In this document: one piece after another, positions 36,216 through 48,400 of the stretch
Layout: every line of letters starts with the position of its first letter
Numbering within the stretch: the first letter of the stretch is position 1
DNA from: Sympetrum striolatum
Taxonomy: Eukaryota > Arthropoda > Insecta > Odonata > Libellulidae
DNA: 64,000 bases
Assembly: GCA_947579665.1 (NCBI GenBank)
Contig: OX388350.1
Location: forward strand, 39,031,393-39,095,392
Reading direction: 5' to 3'
Position numbers and translations under genes: made by a program
The notes under the pieces: model-generated
The model's database searches: none
What the model saw: only the letters and a program-made list of their open reading frames with translations
Told to the model about the DNA's origin: nothing

Positions 36216-38612
36216 TTCCTTTTAATTAGAATATACGTAGCATTCGCTATTTCCAATTGCAATATTATTTTCTTTTAGGAAATTAAGTTAGTGTGTAGTA
36301 ATTACTGTCTATCAAGCTATAGGCTCGAGGAATTGGCCAAAAAAGAAGAAATGCCGTAAAGAATGATTTTTTACTCATTGAAATTGGTTCTGGCATGAAA
36401 TTGAAGAAGTTTTGATGTAATACGCAAATTTTGAGTAAAGTTTTGCGGATTTGAAGGTGTCACCTGTACGTATATTACGTAGACAATGGAAAAATTGGAT
36501 CTCATAAGAACGCATTGAGAAAAAGGTTCTTACTAAATGCATTGGGAATGAAATAGAATAATACATTACTATATAAGCTATTCGATTACAAAAGAATATA
36601 TTTAACTTCGTTAGCGCTATGGCTTATTAGTACCTCATCTAAACTCTTAGCAACAGTTTTCGCAATTTAAAATTCGAAGTGCACCACTTTTAAAATATAT
36701 AATAAATTTCGTTATATAAAAGTTTTCGTTCGCGTTAAAATGTCACCAAAGGAAAACCAGGATACCGCTGAGAAATTCGGGCAGTGAAGCATAACAATAG
36801 AATTGACAACCGTGGCAATAAGTTAGCAATTGTGTAAATAAACCAATAGAGCGATTACTCAGAAAGATCTTAAAATGGATCATTGAAGAATGGGGGAGAT
36901 CTCAGTGAAAGCATTACTTATAGGAGAGGTTTCTTTCAAAAATGAAGTTTTCAATTGAATATCAAGGACATTTATTGAAAGCATCCATGGAGATCAGCAG
37001 AAAAATTAAGGAAAACGTACGGCTAAAGTTCAGTCATCATCTCCAATTTTTTCCCTTTTTAACACTCCAACCAATGAAAATAATTCATGAAGGTTATACA
37101 AGCAATTTGTCTTTATTTCACAGCAGCAAAATTTAAATCGAGGACTTATCTGCATTGCTTGAAAGCCGCCTTTGTCAATTTGACATTGTTAAAATTTTGC
37201 ACGAATAAATAAGTGAAGGAAGTTATCCGAAGAAGCGCCATATCTTTCTATTTAGATCTTTCGAGGTTTCTTCTCTCCTTCCAGTTCACCTATTGGAGAA
37301 AAAAGACGAATTATAAATATATGTTTCTAAGAATGAAATGAGAACAATAAGAATGTAAACATCTCATGCCAAATTTAAATATATGAATCCTACATTTTTG
37401 AAAGCAGTGAATTAAAACATATTTTTGGTGATACTAAAATTGCCTCAATTTTTTGTTTCGTTCTCATCCCATTTTCTATAGGGATCAATAGATATCATTT
37501 CAATAAAGAGGGGGCTGAAAACCGATATAAAGACTATTTCGATGTACAGTGTTGTTCTATTTGCCGGCTATAAACTTTTTTAAATATACTACCATGTATA
37601 TCTTATGTAACATCTATACATGTTCAATTCTGGGAAATTTTATAGCCTCGCTTCTTGCATTAGAACTAAGTAGCTACAATCTATATAACCGGTTCTGCCG
37701 GCCAAACTAAATATGATGATTAAAGAGTTACTATCTCAATCTGTGTAGTGCTATATGTTTACTACGATCTAAACTCTGTCTGATATCCATGTTCAAGTCT
37801 TTTTTTTAGTTCTGAAAACAACTGTTCTGAGAAACCATAAGATCGTGATGTCAGGTGAAATGAACGTGACTATGCTAAGTGACCTTTGATTAACACCTAA
37901 TCAAGGAGCCTTCTTTAAAGATTCTACGAGGTTTTAGCTCGTTTGCATGTAATTTCTTTTTTGAAATTCATATGTGGAAAATATCTTTCGAATAAGTTCT
38001 ACCAGTCATCACTTCATTAATGAATGTTCTTCAAATCATTGTATGGGGCGATTTATGTTTGAAATATCTTTGGGCAGTAACCTCAGAAAAATTTTAAGGG
38101 GTAAAGGCACCATAGGAATGAGGGAATCTTACATTTTTTTATTCCTATGAGAAAACTAATACGAATTTCTATAGCTTTGGAGAAGACTCCCGCCTGTAAC
38201 TTTTTCTGATTACCTCTGGCGTAAAACATTCAGCAACGGGTAATGGGCGAAGTATTGTATGGTACAAAAGTATATGAGTACCCAATTATAAACTGTTTTT
38301 ATACATTACAAAGTATCTACTCGTCTTCAGGAATGGAAGCACGCAGGAAGATACTTACAGCTTAAACTCAAATCACTTGCAGGGATTAATTTACCATTAG
38401 ACGCACTAGGCGCTAGTTGATGGCCCCACCGTAAAGAGGGCCCAAAAAGGACCATTTCTCATCTTTTTATGGTAAATAACCTCTTGGCCTCAAGGTAGCC
38501 TTTGCGCCTCGGGCATATGATTGGTAAAATCCCCCCAGGTCACACGGTAAATACAGAATACGTACGACGAGGAAACCTCTTGGGGAAGCTCATCCTTCCC
38601 CCAATTGCAAGG

Positions 38613-41056
38613 TCATGGGATGCATTCACATGCGACGTTGATGGAGCGTTCCTCGAACCGCCAGGCAGAACGCAAACTCTCAGGGAGTGAGTCGTCCTCG
38701 ACTATGTCTTTAGCATCTTCTGAGCCGTCTTCGCCTCTGGACCGGTGTCGCAACACGCGGACATTGTAACGTCTTTGGCGGCAGCGCCCTTCCTTAAGAC
38801 AATGAGCGGTGGCCCCGCGGCATTCAACCGAAGGCAGGTACCGCGGAAAACTTGAAGATCCGAGGTCAAGTATCGTCAGTTCAGTATCGCAGGCACATGG
38901 CGCTGAGGAGAACAAAGTTATAGAGGTAAATGATTGCAAAGCAGTAAAACAACGAGATGATTTACCACTGACATTGTTTTAAGAGTTAAATTGAACTCAT
39001 TAGATGACCTCTATCGGGAATTGTACCCAGGACGGGTAGAACAAACCCGGATGATTTTTCTTGAGATAATAGAAATAATGTACCAAGCGCTATCGCTCAA
39101 ACCCAAAGGCCCCGGATTCGAATCCCGGCTGATCGGGATTTCTCTGGTTAGGGAATGGTTGTGTGTGTTTGTCCGATTTTTCCCGTTCAGGGTTGGCGGC
39201 AGGAAGGGCATCCGGCTGTAAAAGTCATCGCCAAAACCAACCTCATTCTCATCATCACCAAAACCATCATTCATCAGCCGACCCCAAGAAATATGGGAAA
39301 AAGGCTTAGAGGAAATAAAAAATGTATGCAACTACACACTTACAAAGAATCTCCCTTTCCCCAACCACTCTCCGTTATTATCCTTAGTCAACCTGCTGCC
39401 TTTCCCTCCCCCTTCCCCACCCACGATTCCTACGCTCAACCCTTACATTTTCTTCTTTAGATTGGCTACGTTCCCCACCTCCTCATTGGTATATAACTGA
39501 TCGCATTTATATTTCTTGTACCTGAATATGCAATTTTATAGTTAATGACAATGGGTTAGATGGAAGAGGAGACATTCAGTCTCAATCTCGCCCAAATAAA
39601 GACGATTTATTATTATTATTGTTAATATGAGCAGTTAAGCTCGAAACTGGTCGTACATACAATAGAAAAGTTTGCATAGTTATTTCAACATGATCCCGAT
39701 AGACATAGTTTTTGGTGTAAAACTTGATTTCCGGTGTGAGAATAATCAACTTTATTTCTACGCATTGAATCTAAAGAGCAAACGCTGAGAACAAGAGAAT
39801 GGAGGCAACCTATATTTTTACCGGGAGAAATGAGGAACGCATCACTTCCGACATGAAGAAGCTAACGGTATTGTTGGCGGAACGACGTCACCCTAAATGA
39901 CCAACGCTGCGAGCCCGAAAATCTTCAGCATCGATTCTTCGTGCAAAAAAAAACATCATGGTAGACAATGAATAGACACTTTTCATTACGTTTATCTGTA
40001 AATTCCATTTTGCCGATCTGTTTATGTATTTAATCAATGTATTGGATCCTTCCACTATGAAAATCCCTCCATTTCTTAAAAACTATCGAAAAATTGCAAC
40101 GATTTGCGTTCTACTACCCTTTCGGTTACTTAAAGTTTCGTATAAAAATGCAATCACTTATGCCTTAACTTGCTGGAACTTCATCTTAAACACATAAGAT
40201 GGACCATTACTTTATGAGTTTAAAGCTTCGTATATTTGAAAGTAGGTAGCCTATTGCAGAATAATTAGAGATGAGCTTCCATCTGTAAGTTCAAGTCGAC
40301 TAGAAAATTACAGAAAACAATGGAAATTGATGGATTGAAAATAAATAGTAAGAAAACAAAAGTAATAAGGATAAGAGGAAATGAAGATATCAATATTAAA
40401 ATTAATGATTGTCGAAAGGAGCGATATAGCAATTCACATATCTTGGTAGTAAGATAATGGAAGAATGGAAAAGTGAGAAAAGTAGATCCATAATAGCAAT
40501 GGCAAAGGAAGCATTCACGAGGAAAGAGTATATTTTACAAAGAAGGATGCATGTAGAACTAAGAAAGAGACTAATGAAGATAAATGTTTGGAGTGTTCTA
40601 TTGTATAGTTGTGGAACTTGGACAGTGAGGAAAGTCGATGAAAGGCGTTTAGAATCATGTGAAATTTGGATGTGGAGGAAGATGGAGGGAATGAAATGAT
40701 CTGACAAAGTAAGAAATGAAGAGGTTTTAAAAGGTCAAAGGACCTGCTCACAGGCAGAATACTTTTGATGATGAGTTACCTTTAAAATTCTCTCGACTCT
40801 CGGAAATCTCCGTCCTGCCCCTCGTCTGCACTTGTCCTCTTTTGCTGACTGGTGACTCCGCTGGATTCCCCGAATTGCACTGTAATTTCCGGATGATGGA
40901 CCAAGGAGGCAGTTGCAGCACCTTCTGGGAGTTGGACCCCGAGTCTAAGCATCCTCCGACGGCCACCGCAAGATACAGCACCCATGCCGTGACCACCAAC
41001 CTGGAAGCCGTCGAGATGGCTTGAGCGTTGATCTTCGAACACCCGTGGTCAGCCAT
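38613..41056 (-). CDS. PTTH/Trunk-family secreted cystine-knot prohormone (putative Torso ligand), 2 exons
   Basis: Exon 1 (40780-41056) and exon 2 (38613-38902) join at a phase-1 GT-AG intron to give 188 residues. Residues 1-36 contain a signal peptide (core LVVTAWVLYLAVAVGG). The pro-region has a dibasic site (VSKR, about residue 72). Exon 2 begins APCACDTELTILDLGSSS and has FPRYLPSVEC, Cys-x6-Cys, Cys-x5-Cys and an ending AWRF...VACECIP before the stop: seven cysteines, the number and spacing of prothoracicotropic hormone and Trunk. Both families signal through the receptor tyrosine kinase Torso (moulting hormone control, or embryonic termini). The short end right after CECIP and the acidic loop (EDGSEDAKDIVEDD) are notable. 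I cannot tell PTTH from Trunk by eye. No neighbour suggests a shared function. The call rests on visible motifs; no search was run. Confidence 0.82.
39075..39320 (+). repeat. tRNA-derived SINE-like repeat
   Basis: Box-B-like GGATTCGAATCCCGG at 39114-39128, followed by TGGTTGTGTGTGTTTGTCCG, GGCGGCAGGAAGGGCATCCG and a CCCCAAGAAATATGGGAAAA stretch, a layout typical of insect tRNA-head SINEs. A good box A is not visible. Lies in the PTTH/Trunk-like intron. Confidence 0.5.
40318..40748 (+). pseudogene. Non-LTR retrotransposon fragment (RTE-like endonuclease-reverse transcriptase C-terminus)
   Basis: Plus-strand frames give LKINSKKTKVIRIRGNE, then after a frame break IIAMAKEAFTRKEYIL, LRKRLMKINVWSVLLYSCGT, WTVRKVDERRLESCEIWMWR and, past a stop, DKVRNEEVLKGQ. 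These follow the order of the well-known insect LINE segment (KTKVM, IAMAKEAF, LYGSETWTL, RLE.FEMW.WRRM, VRNEEVL). Antisense to the PTTH/Trunk-like gene and ends about 30 bp from its exon 1 donor. Confidence 0.82.
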
Positions 41057-41130
41057 TCTGATTGAGTTTTGCGGGAGTAGTGTGAAAGATGAAGGTGTGG
41101 ACAGGGTATTTATGGGGCGATTTTCCCTCG
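41057..41130 (-). promoter_or_regulatory. Core promoter of the PTTH/Trunk-like gene
   Basis: On the minus strand a TATA-like CATAAATA sits at about 41107-41114 (plus strand tatttatg). An initiation site 25-30 bp downstream would fall near 41080-41090, leaving a 5' UTR of only about 25-35 nt before the ATG at 41056. TATA-driven, short-leader promoters are common for neuropeptide genes. Inferred from sequence only. Confidence 0.45.
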
Positions 41131-42654
41131 TCTCCTAGACAACTACTGAGTGGGAGGTATTCGGGCTTCTTAATGGAAGAGAAGAGACGCTTTCAGGTCC
41201 GGAGGGAAGTATCCAGTGTCCAGTATCCATCTATCCCGGTTTAACAAAGGACTGGAGACAATGGAGAGCGTGGGCGGCCAGGAAAGCTTATGGGATGGAC
41301 TCCCTCTCCAGTTGATTTTGTGTTCCTTTATTCACGTCTATTAGGGGTGTAAGGGTTTCATCTCTTTGGTGACGTTTCAATAAGCTCGTCTACGATGGCA
41401 AGGGGCAATCTATATATAGAGGGAACGGGATCTTTTCCTCGTAAAATGTCGTGTATTGTGTCCTTTTCATTACATTCTCCACGAATTTTGTCGTTAATAG
41501 ACGTGGTAATCTAGAGATCGTCTGGAGATTTATATTTGGCGAAATGATAGATCCAAAAAAATCTTGGAGAATACCAACAATATCTCAGCTTTAATAAATA
41601 GGTTTTTAAGAAGTAAAAATTAGGATAGTGATACCGGAAGCGATATCTATCATGAGATACTTCGCCAAACATTCTAAATTAAGGAATGGCAACAAAATAG
41701 CTACGTAAAGTTCCACAAAAATATTTTATTGTGAACATTAGGTATATCATTATGATATTACAATTTCTGAGATGGAGTAACGCGGAAAGTAAAGGCTTCA
41801 GCACTTGGTAATATTCTAAATTAAGATAAGAAAGGATTTCTAAAGCTTTTCAACGGGAATTACTTTTGCACCTTATTCTATTTGCAAATTGTCAATCCTA
41901 AAAGGATAAATTCTATACTATAGTACAAAATTCAAGTGCTCTGTCGTTACTATGAGATACCTACATACGTGGACCTTAAAACCTCGACTTTCTTTGCTTA
42001 TTCGTTATACAGGAAAAGAAACCAAGGTTGGTCAACCAGTCAACCTTTACTAACTTATTATTTTCCCTAGAAACATGGTGTATGCTGATAATTTTATCTT
42101 AGTACCTACTCTGTGTACACTTCATCTGGCTTGCGAATGTTTGAATTGGTACATTTTAATTTATTGTTTTCATTGAAATAAATAGCATTCCTCAATACAC
42201 ATTTTTTCTTGGTGTAACTTACAAGAGCTCTGTGTTCCACGTTACAACATCTTTGATAATATTCCACTTTTTTTCAGTGTTACATATGGATTAAGCTGAT
42301 TTTTCTAGGTGTTTCGAGTCAGGATAGAATTCGTCTCAGCGATTTCAAGATTCTAATGCCTTTCTAAATCGGCTTTTTCAAGGTTTCAAAGAAAAATTCA
42401 GCGCGAAAGAAATAATCACATCAATATGACAAGAGGTTTAAGTGAATTCGTGTCTTTGAGGAAAGGTTGAGCAATGCCTTTGGCTGCTTAGAAAATTTTC
42501 CCATAATTTGCCTCATAATTAATTTCAATTCTTGGCAACACTTTATATTTTCTAGTATGTCTCGAGGGTAGAAAATTTATGAAGAATCATTACCGGAGAT
42601 TTTAACGGCATGGATTACTTTATCTTTAGGTCGTGAGGAGTTGTTGATTGTGGG

Positions 42655-42958
42655 TAGGCCCGTGCGCACGGGGGGGGTTTTGGGGGTTTGAACCCCCCCC
42701 ATGAGGATCCTTCATACAAAAAGTTCTACGAATGATGAATTGAAGATAGGATAAAATGAAATTATTTTATTTAATGTTTCATTTAGTAAACTTTTTCTTC
42801 CAAAATATAGTGTCTCTTTCAACTTTCAAGTTAACGTCTGTCAAGACTCCTACACATTCTCGTGTACGTTCATTATTGATAGTTGTATTAATATAGTTAC
42901 TATTTTTTAATGAGAAAACCCCCCCCCCCCCCACGAGCAAATCCTGCGCACGGCCCTG
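42655..42958. mobile_element. hAT-type MITE, 304 bp, with poly-G/poly-C subterminal tracts
   Basis: Flanked by perfect 8-bp direct repeats ATTGTGGG (42647-42654 and 42959-42966). Tips TAGGCCCGTGCGCA and TGCGCACGGCCCTG are inverted. Just inside are G8/C8 and C14 runs, so opposite ends can pair. No ORF of note. Confidence 0.88.
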
Positions 42959-44010
42959 ATTGTGGGCATAAGTATTTTACTTACCCCTGAAGTAATAAAA
43001 CTACCGTTGAACAGCGTGGAACAGTCTTGTTCTGAGAATCTTTTCGTAGTACATACGTTGGTTCTACGTTACCCTTTTAGAGCACGTCTTCCCTATACTT
43101 ATTCATAATCACCTTGCCTCTTCGCGAACGTCCCATTACTTTTATAACCAAATTTATCATCACCAAATTGTGAAAGCACTAGCAATCAATTTGACTACTG
43201 GAAACTAATAGGACTAAATGTAAATTATCATAAGACGTGAACCACATAGTATATCAAAGTCATTTGATAACACACAAATTAGCGCGACCCGACAAATATA
43301 ACGAAAAAAGATGAGTTATTTTGCTTTGTTAAATAGAGTCATTGTACTTCCTCCAACACGAAAAATCTTCTCAGCTTGTTTGAAGAAAGTTAGGAATAAA
43401 AGATATTTAGGTTAGTGAAGATCAAACACAATGTTTAACAAATCCTATATCCAATTTTGATTTTTTAAACTTAATTAAAGAGAGAATGTGGAATGGTGCA
43501 TATGCAATATCTATCTACCTTTAAACCCTGGGTTCTCAATGGGTCGAGTACCCAACCTGCAAATCGACTTGCATGTACAACTCCATGTATGCAACTCAAT
43601 GGTCGTCAACAACAATTCACATAACATTATCTCGACAGCATAGGCAGTCGAGTACTAGTAAATGTAGGAGTTACGGCAGAAAATCCCGATCATTTGTGAA
43701 TTTCGAGACGTTCAATTATACTTATATTCCCCACACCCTCGCTTCCGCTATAGATTTATTATTTGAGCGAAATTCATTTTATAAATCAACATTTCGCCTT
43801 GCATCTGCTTCGGTACGTTAAAACAACTCGAACAACTCGGTAGTGCAAACCCGTGAGGGAGAGATCATTTATGATCTATAGATGACTCCCTTCGGGAGAA
43901 GTCGTGTATGACTAGTAGTAGTAAAGAAAGAAATATTGGAACGCAGCTGTTAATGAATTTGAGATTTAAAATCTCCAAAAACCGTCTTTGACGGCGCTCC
44001 TCCTCTTGCT

Positions 44011-44072
44011 TCCCGGCAGTCGGATAAAGCAATAGTGCGGCATTCCTTTCTTGCTTTATCCGACTACCGGGA
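44011..44072 (-). ncRNA. Pre-miRNA-like hairpin (candidate)
   Basis: Two 22-nt arms (44011-44032 and 44051-44072) are reverse complements apart from one position and are separated by an 18-nt loop. On the minus strand the odd position becomes a G-U pair, so that strand folds best. Arm and loop length match a compact pre-miRNA. I do not recognise the arms as a known miRNA. A small MITE or a chance inverted repeat is possible. Confidence 0.35.
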
Positions 44073-45215
44073 GCCCTGCAAATGCATAGATTTAATGATA
44101 TTCTAAAATATTTGCTTATTCGTTTGGGGTTTTCAGAGCAAATATTTGTACAGACGTTATTATGCAAAAATACATTTGAGAGAACGGTTGCCTAAATTAA
44201 AGAAACCCCATCTGTCTGTGTTAGCTGAAATTTCTGCATTCATCAGGCCGAAAAGGCTGGAGGATCCTGGTATAAATAGTTATAATCCCACAATAAAATC
44301 AGAATGAAGAGTTTAAAAACACTCATAATAGACAAACAGGTTATAGCTTCAAAATCAAGGCTAAGGAGCCATGACGTTATTCTCTGCATTGATCATAAAC
44401 TTTTATTTCTAGTATGTACCTCTTAAATCCAGGTGATGATGCTGACTTTACCCCATATATCTTATATATTGCCCTCAGAAGCCCATTTCTCCATTTCCTT
44501 GAACAATTTCAGTTTCTAAATAATTCCATTTTCCCAAATTTAAACTGTCAACAAGCACCTTTTTCCCTTTCTCAACTGATCCAGTCTTTATGACAACAAC
44601 TACAATGTCTTTGATCTCACACTCCTCCAATTATCTACCTGATATTTTCCAATATTCCTTATCCCATTTTTGTTGCACTTTTCCTTCCCCTTCCCTTATC
44701 CATTCATTTCTGCAGATGTTAGATTTAATGTAAAATATACCTGTACAAAAGGTTTTTCCTCTTCTGATGGTGGTGGTTTTTTGACCAAATGGATAAAGTA
44801 CAACTTCTCCATGTTCAACTATCTAATATTATAATATAATGTTTAATGATAATTAATCCATAATAGAGGAGTTATCAATTGATCTTATATTTATCCTTGT
44901 CTAGAGTAAGTGCAATTGTTCAATAGAAAATTACAGTAAAGGTACAATATCATTATTCATAGTGTAAGTAGATATTAATCCATTATTTAGATAATATCAA
45001 AATTCTTTGATATTATTTTTCTTCTTTTTTACACAGGAAGAACAACTCTGTAAAGTATCTTAACATTGTATATATTAAGTGGGATGAAACCAACTAAGAA
45101 TATATTAAATTAATTATCTATGTATAGATTCATTCAAATCATCAGAGATGAGTTAAAGGTCATATAAAGTTTGTTTGCAATAGTAGGCTATTTATTGGTT
45201 TGAAGACCATTGGTT

Positions 45216-45466
45216 CAGTGGTGTCGTGGAGTGGGAACGGCATTCCCACACTGGTTTTCCACAGTAAAAACATAGCCAATTTATTGCTAAATATTGATTT
45301 GGCATAAAAGACTCAGCATTATTCAGCGAGCTCAGATACATTCTAAGTAAATTTATGCTCTTGGCTATTGTAGGCATTCTATAAAATCATATAAATACGA
45401 CTTCCCTTATAATTTGACAAATATATTAAATGTTCCCACACTGGAAAATTTGCCACTACACCACTG
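45216..45466. mobile_element. hAT-type MITE, 251 bp
   Basis: Tips CAGTGGTGTCGTGG and CCACTACACCACTG are inverted with one mismatch; 8-bp flanks CATTGGTT (45208-45215) and CATTGGTG (45467-45474) match 7 of 8. Subterminal GTTCCCACACTGG-like copies are also inverted. Non-autonomous. Confidence 0.82.
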
Positions 45467-48400
45467 CATTGGTGGTATGATTAGCATTTGCAGGAGGTAG
45501 AGTGGGTGGTGTGAGAAATTAGTCGGTACACTAACTTGAGGAGTGATTGAGATATTTATAAGCAGTTTGCTTTTATAAGTATGGTAACTCAAAATGTTTT
45601 CAATGTTAACTTGATGATTGCGCACCATGCCATTATGCAGTAATTGTGAGGGATTTCTTGGATCATGAGTTCCTAGATTGCTGGATTGAGAGAGGTAGTC
45701 CATCGATTGCTTGCCTCCCAAAAAGCCAAGACATGATGCTGCTTGACTATTATCTGTAGAGGTTTATCAAGAATCAAGTATACCAGACATCAGTTCATGA
45801 TCTATCAGATGAGTGCCATCGCATTCATGCAGCTAATGCAAATGTTATGACTGCAATGCTGCAAAACCCTTGGAGAGAAGCAAGATACAGATTAAATATC
45901 TGTAGAGTTACTAATAGTGCACATATCGAGGTGACTGAGTTGTGTACAAAAAAATTTCAAGTTACCATACTTGTAGAAACAAACCGCCAATAATCTCAAT
46001 TACTTCCCAAGTTATTACATTTTGTATTGTTCTATGTTTAGCATAGACACCCTGTATATAATTTCAGTAACATCTAATTTTGTCAGAGTTGTTAATTATT
46101 TTACTAATTTTGTGGTGAGCAACATATTCTTTGAGTGGTAAGTGGCCCCTTATTTTATCCAAGATATACTTTCTCCCTTTGTTTGCACTAAGCTTTGTAA
46201 ATATCTGATTGTTGTAATTTGGGAATTTTGAGCTTGTGGTTGTATGAAAAATTGGAAAGTTGAATTTAACATACCTCTACAATGATTGGATTGAATTTGG
46301 AAAAGATTTTATCATGACTTTCGGCAATTGGATGATAAATAAATTATTGTCAACTTTGCAAGGGCTAAATGGTTTCTTAAAAAATTATTCCATATTTGGG
46401 TTTAAGAAGTATATTGTCGATTATGTTACTTTGGAATCCATTTTTATAGCAATTCCTAAAATGTAAATCATTGATATAAATCTGAATTTGATCGTGATGG
46501 TAAGAGTACATGGATCATTGAATGAAATAGGGCAACTTTGTGGACAATATGGTGAAATCATCGGGACTTTCAATTGCAATTCAATATGTGCTGTTTTTCT
46601 GTACTTGTTATAGATTCCTGAAGTTTCTGCATTAAACTTCCCCACTAACAAAATTTCAAAAGGACTTAATTTACAGCACAAAAAAAGACCTCTCAAACAA
46701 AACATCTCATCTAAAAAATGAAAAAGAGTTTGTAGACAAAATCCAAATATCCAATTTAAGGATGTAAATTATAATTCCTGGAAATGTTATTTCATTATTA
46801 CCCCAACATTGTTATAAAAGAAACATTAGAATCCTTCAAAACTTGTACATCTGAATAAAATCTTCAAGATAAAACCGTTAGAAAGTATTCAACTCTTACT
46901 GAACTATTTATATCCCAATAATTCTCTCCATTCAACTCAAGAGCAAATCTATGGCATGGTTAAGAATAATCCCTAGTCACCCTATCTCACAGACTTTTTA
47001 AGGATGATTTCAAAGACAGGTGCAGAAAAGCAATACAGCACTTTCCAGATTAGATTACTCTACTCTACATATTAACACTGATGATGCATTTGCAATTTTC
47101 AACTCTTCGAAAGACTACATCACAAACTTTTTAGACATACTTAGCTCACAATATTACTCAGTGCAGTAAACAATAAAAAAAAAGAAAAATTACCTTCCTA
47201 GACATTCTGATTTAAAATAAAAACCAAAGGCTAACATTTGTTTGTTTTTAAATTGGAAAAACCACCAATGAGGGTCCCATACCTAAGTACATCTAGGCTT
47301 ACTTCATTCTGATTTTTAATGGTTAGTGAAAGATATTCGAATTTAACAGACTGGTTAATTCTAAATCTTGGTTTTGGTATGGTAATGATTCTTACGGTAT
47401 GGTAGGAGGATTTGGGTTTTAAGGCAAAGAATGAAAGAAGTTGCCAATTTTCAAAGAACATAAAAGCTTGAATGCTTTCCACAAAATGCCAGCAGCTCTC
47501 TATTGTCAACATTTCAGTCTATTGCTTAACTGCTTACAGTTAAGGACTAAGACATTTACACAAAAATCTAGCATCACAATCTATATTACATATTTTCAGT
47601 GGCATAATTTCATAGTTTATGTTTAAACTGAGGTATCCAAAGTTAACATATTTTAATTTCAAACTCTTTATCAACTGTTTAGGAATATTTCAATCTGAAT
47701 CACTTCCAACAGACATACAAATGTTTCAACAGATATTCAGATATCATAGAATACTTCTTCTAGATATACATAATCTTTCACAAGCATATTAGAGGATTGT
47801 ATATTTGTTTAGGTTTTGCAATAAGATGAAAAACCATTTGGATTTATTTCTATATACTTAACAACTGTACAATTTTAAAATCATTCTGCATTAAGTGACA
47901 AATGAATGTTCAAGAAAGGTAAGGCTCAATTTGTAATGCTAAAAACTTTGTTGTTCTAGTTGACATTCTTTTAGAGATTCACACAGAACACTAAACATGA
48001 GTTAACATCAGCTTGGCCCAGCACAGAAACATCAATTTTATGAATTCAATACACAATTAATAACTTGCTAATTGCACAAATGCCAAATAAAATTTGCTGT
48101 TATTCCTAGGACATACAGCAATATTGGGAGCTGAAGGTAAATTTTGATATTGCTTTCTTTTCCATCAGAATCTTCGGTTGTTTCTACTTTTGGAAAGGCA
48201 AAATGCAACATTTAAAGTAAATTACAGCATGTGCTCTCAGCTTTAACAGTGATCTAGAAGCAATCATTTTAGCAGTTCAATTATGAATTGCCAATCAGAA
48301 AGCATCAAAGCTCCTTTCTTTCTATTTATTGAATAAAATTGGTCCACATTGCCTGAGCTGTCATTTATGCACATTCAGTACTGATAAAATTAATTTTTGA

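Larger units (their letters stand above)
32516..38612. other. Intergenic region between DCAKD and the PTTH/Trunk-like gene
   Basis: Contains the 36-bp palindrome, the box-B half-copy at 33.5 kb, the 92-bp tandem duplication, the 35.1-35.4 kb CpG-richer patch and the box-B-like motif at 36198. The rest is AT-rich with only short random frames. The 3' UTR of the PTTH/Trunk-like gene must start at 38612; a minus-strand AATAAA at 38138-38143 is one possible end. Confidence 0.6.

Noticed and set aside
36942..37136. 64-codon plus-strand ORF
   Set aside because: Random-looking composition, no signal peptide, domain or splice partners.
38502..38690. Plus-strand ORF over the 3' end of the PTTH/Trunk-like exon
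   Set aside because: Antisense shadow of the real exon and its 3' flank.
43865..44167. Minus-strand ORF spanning the miRNA-like hairpin
   Set aside because: The peptide is low-information and mirrors the hairpin arms; no start context or domain.
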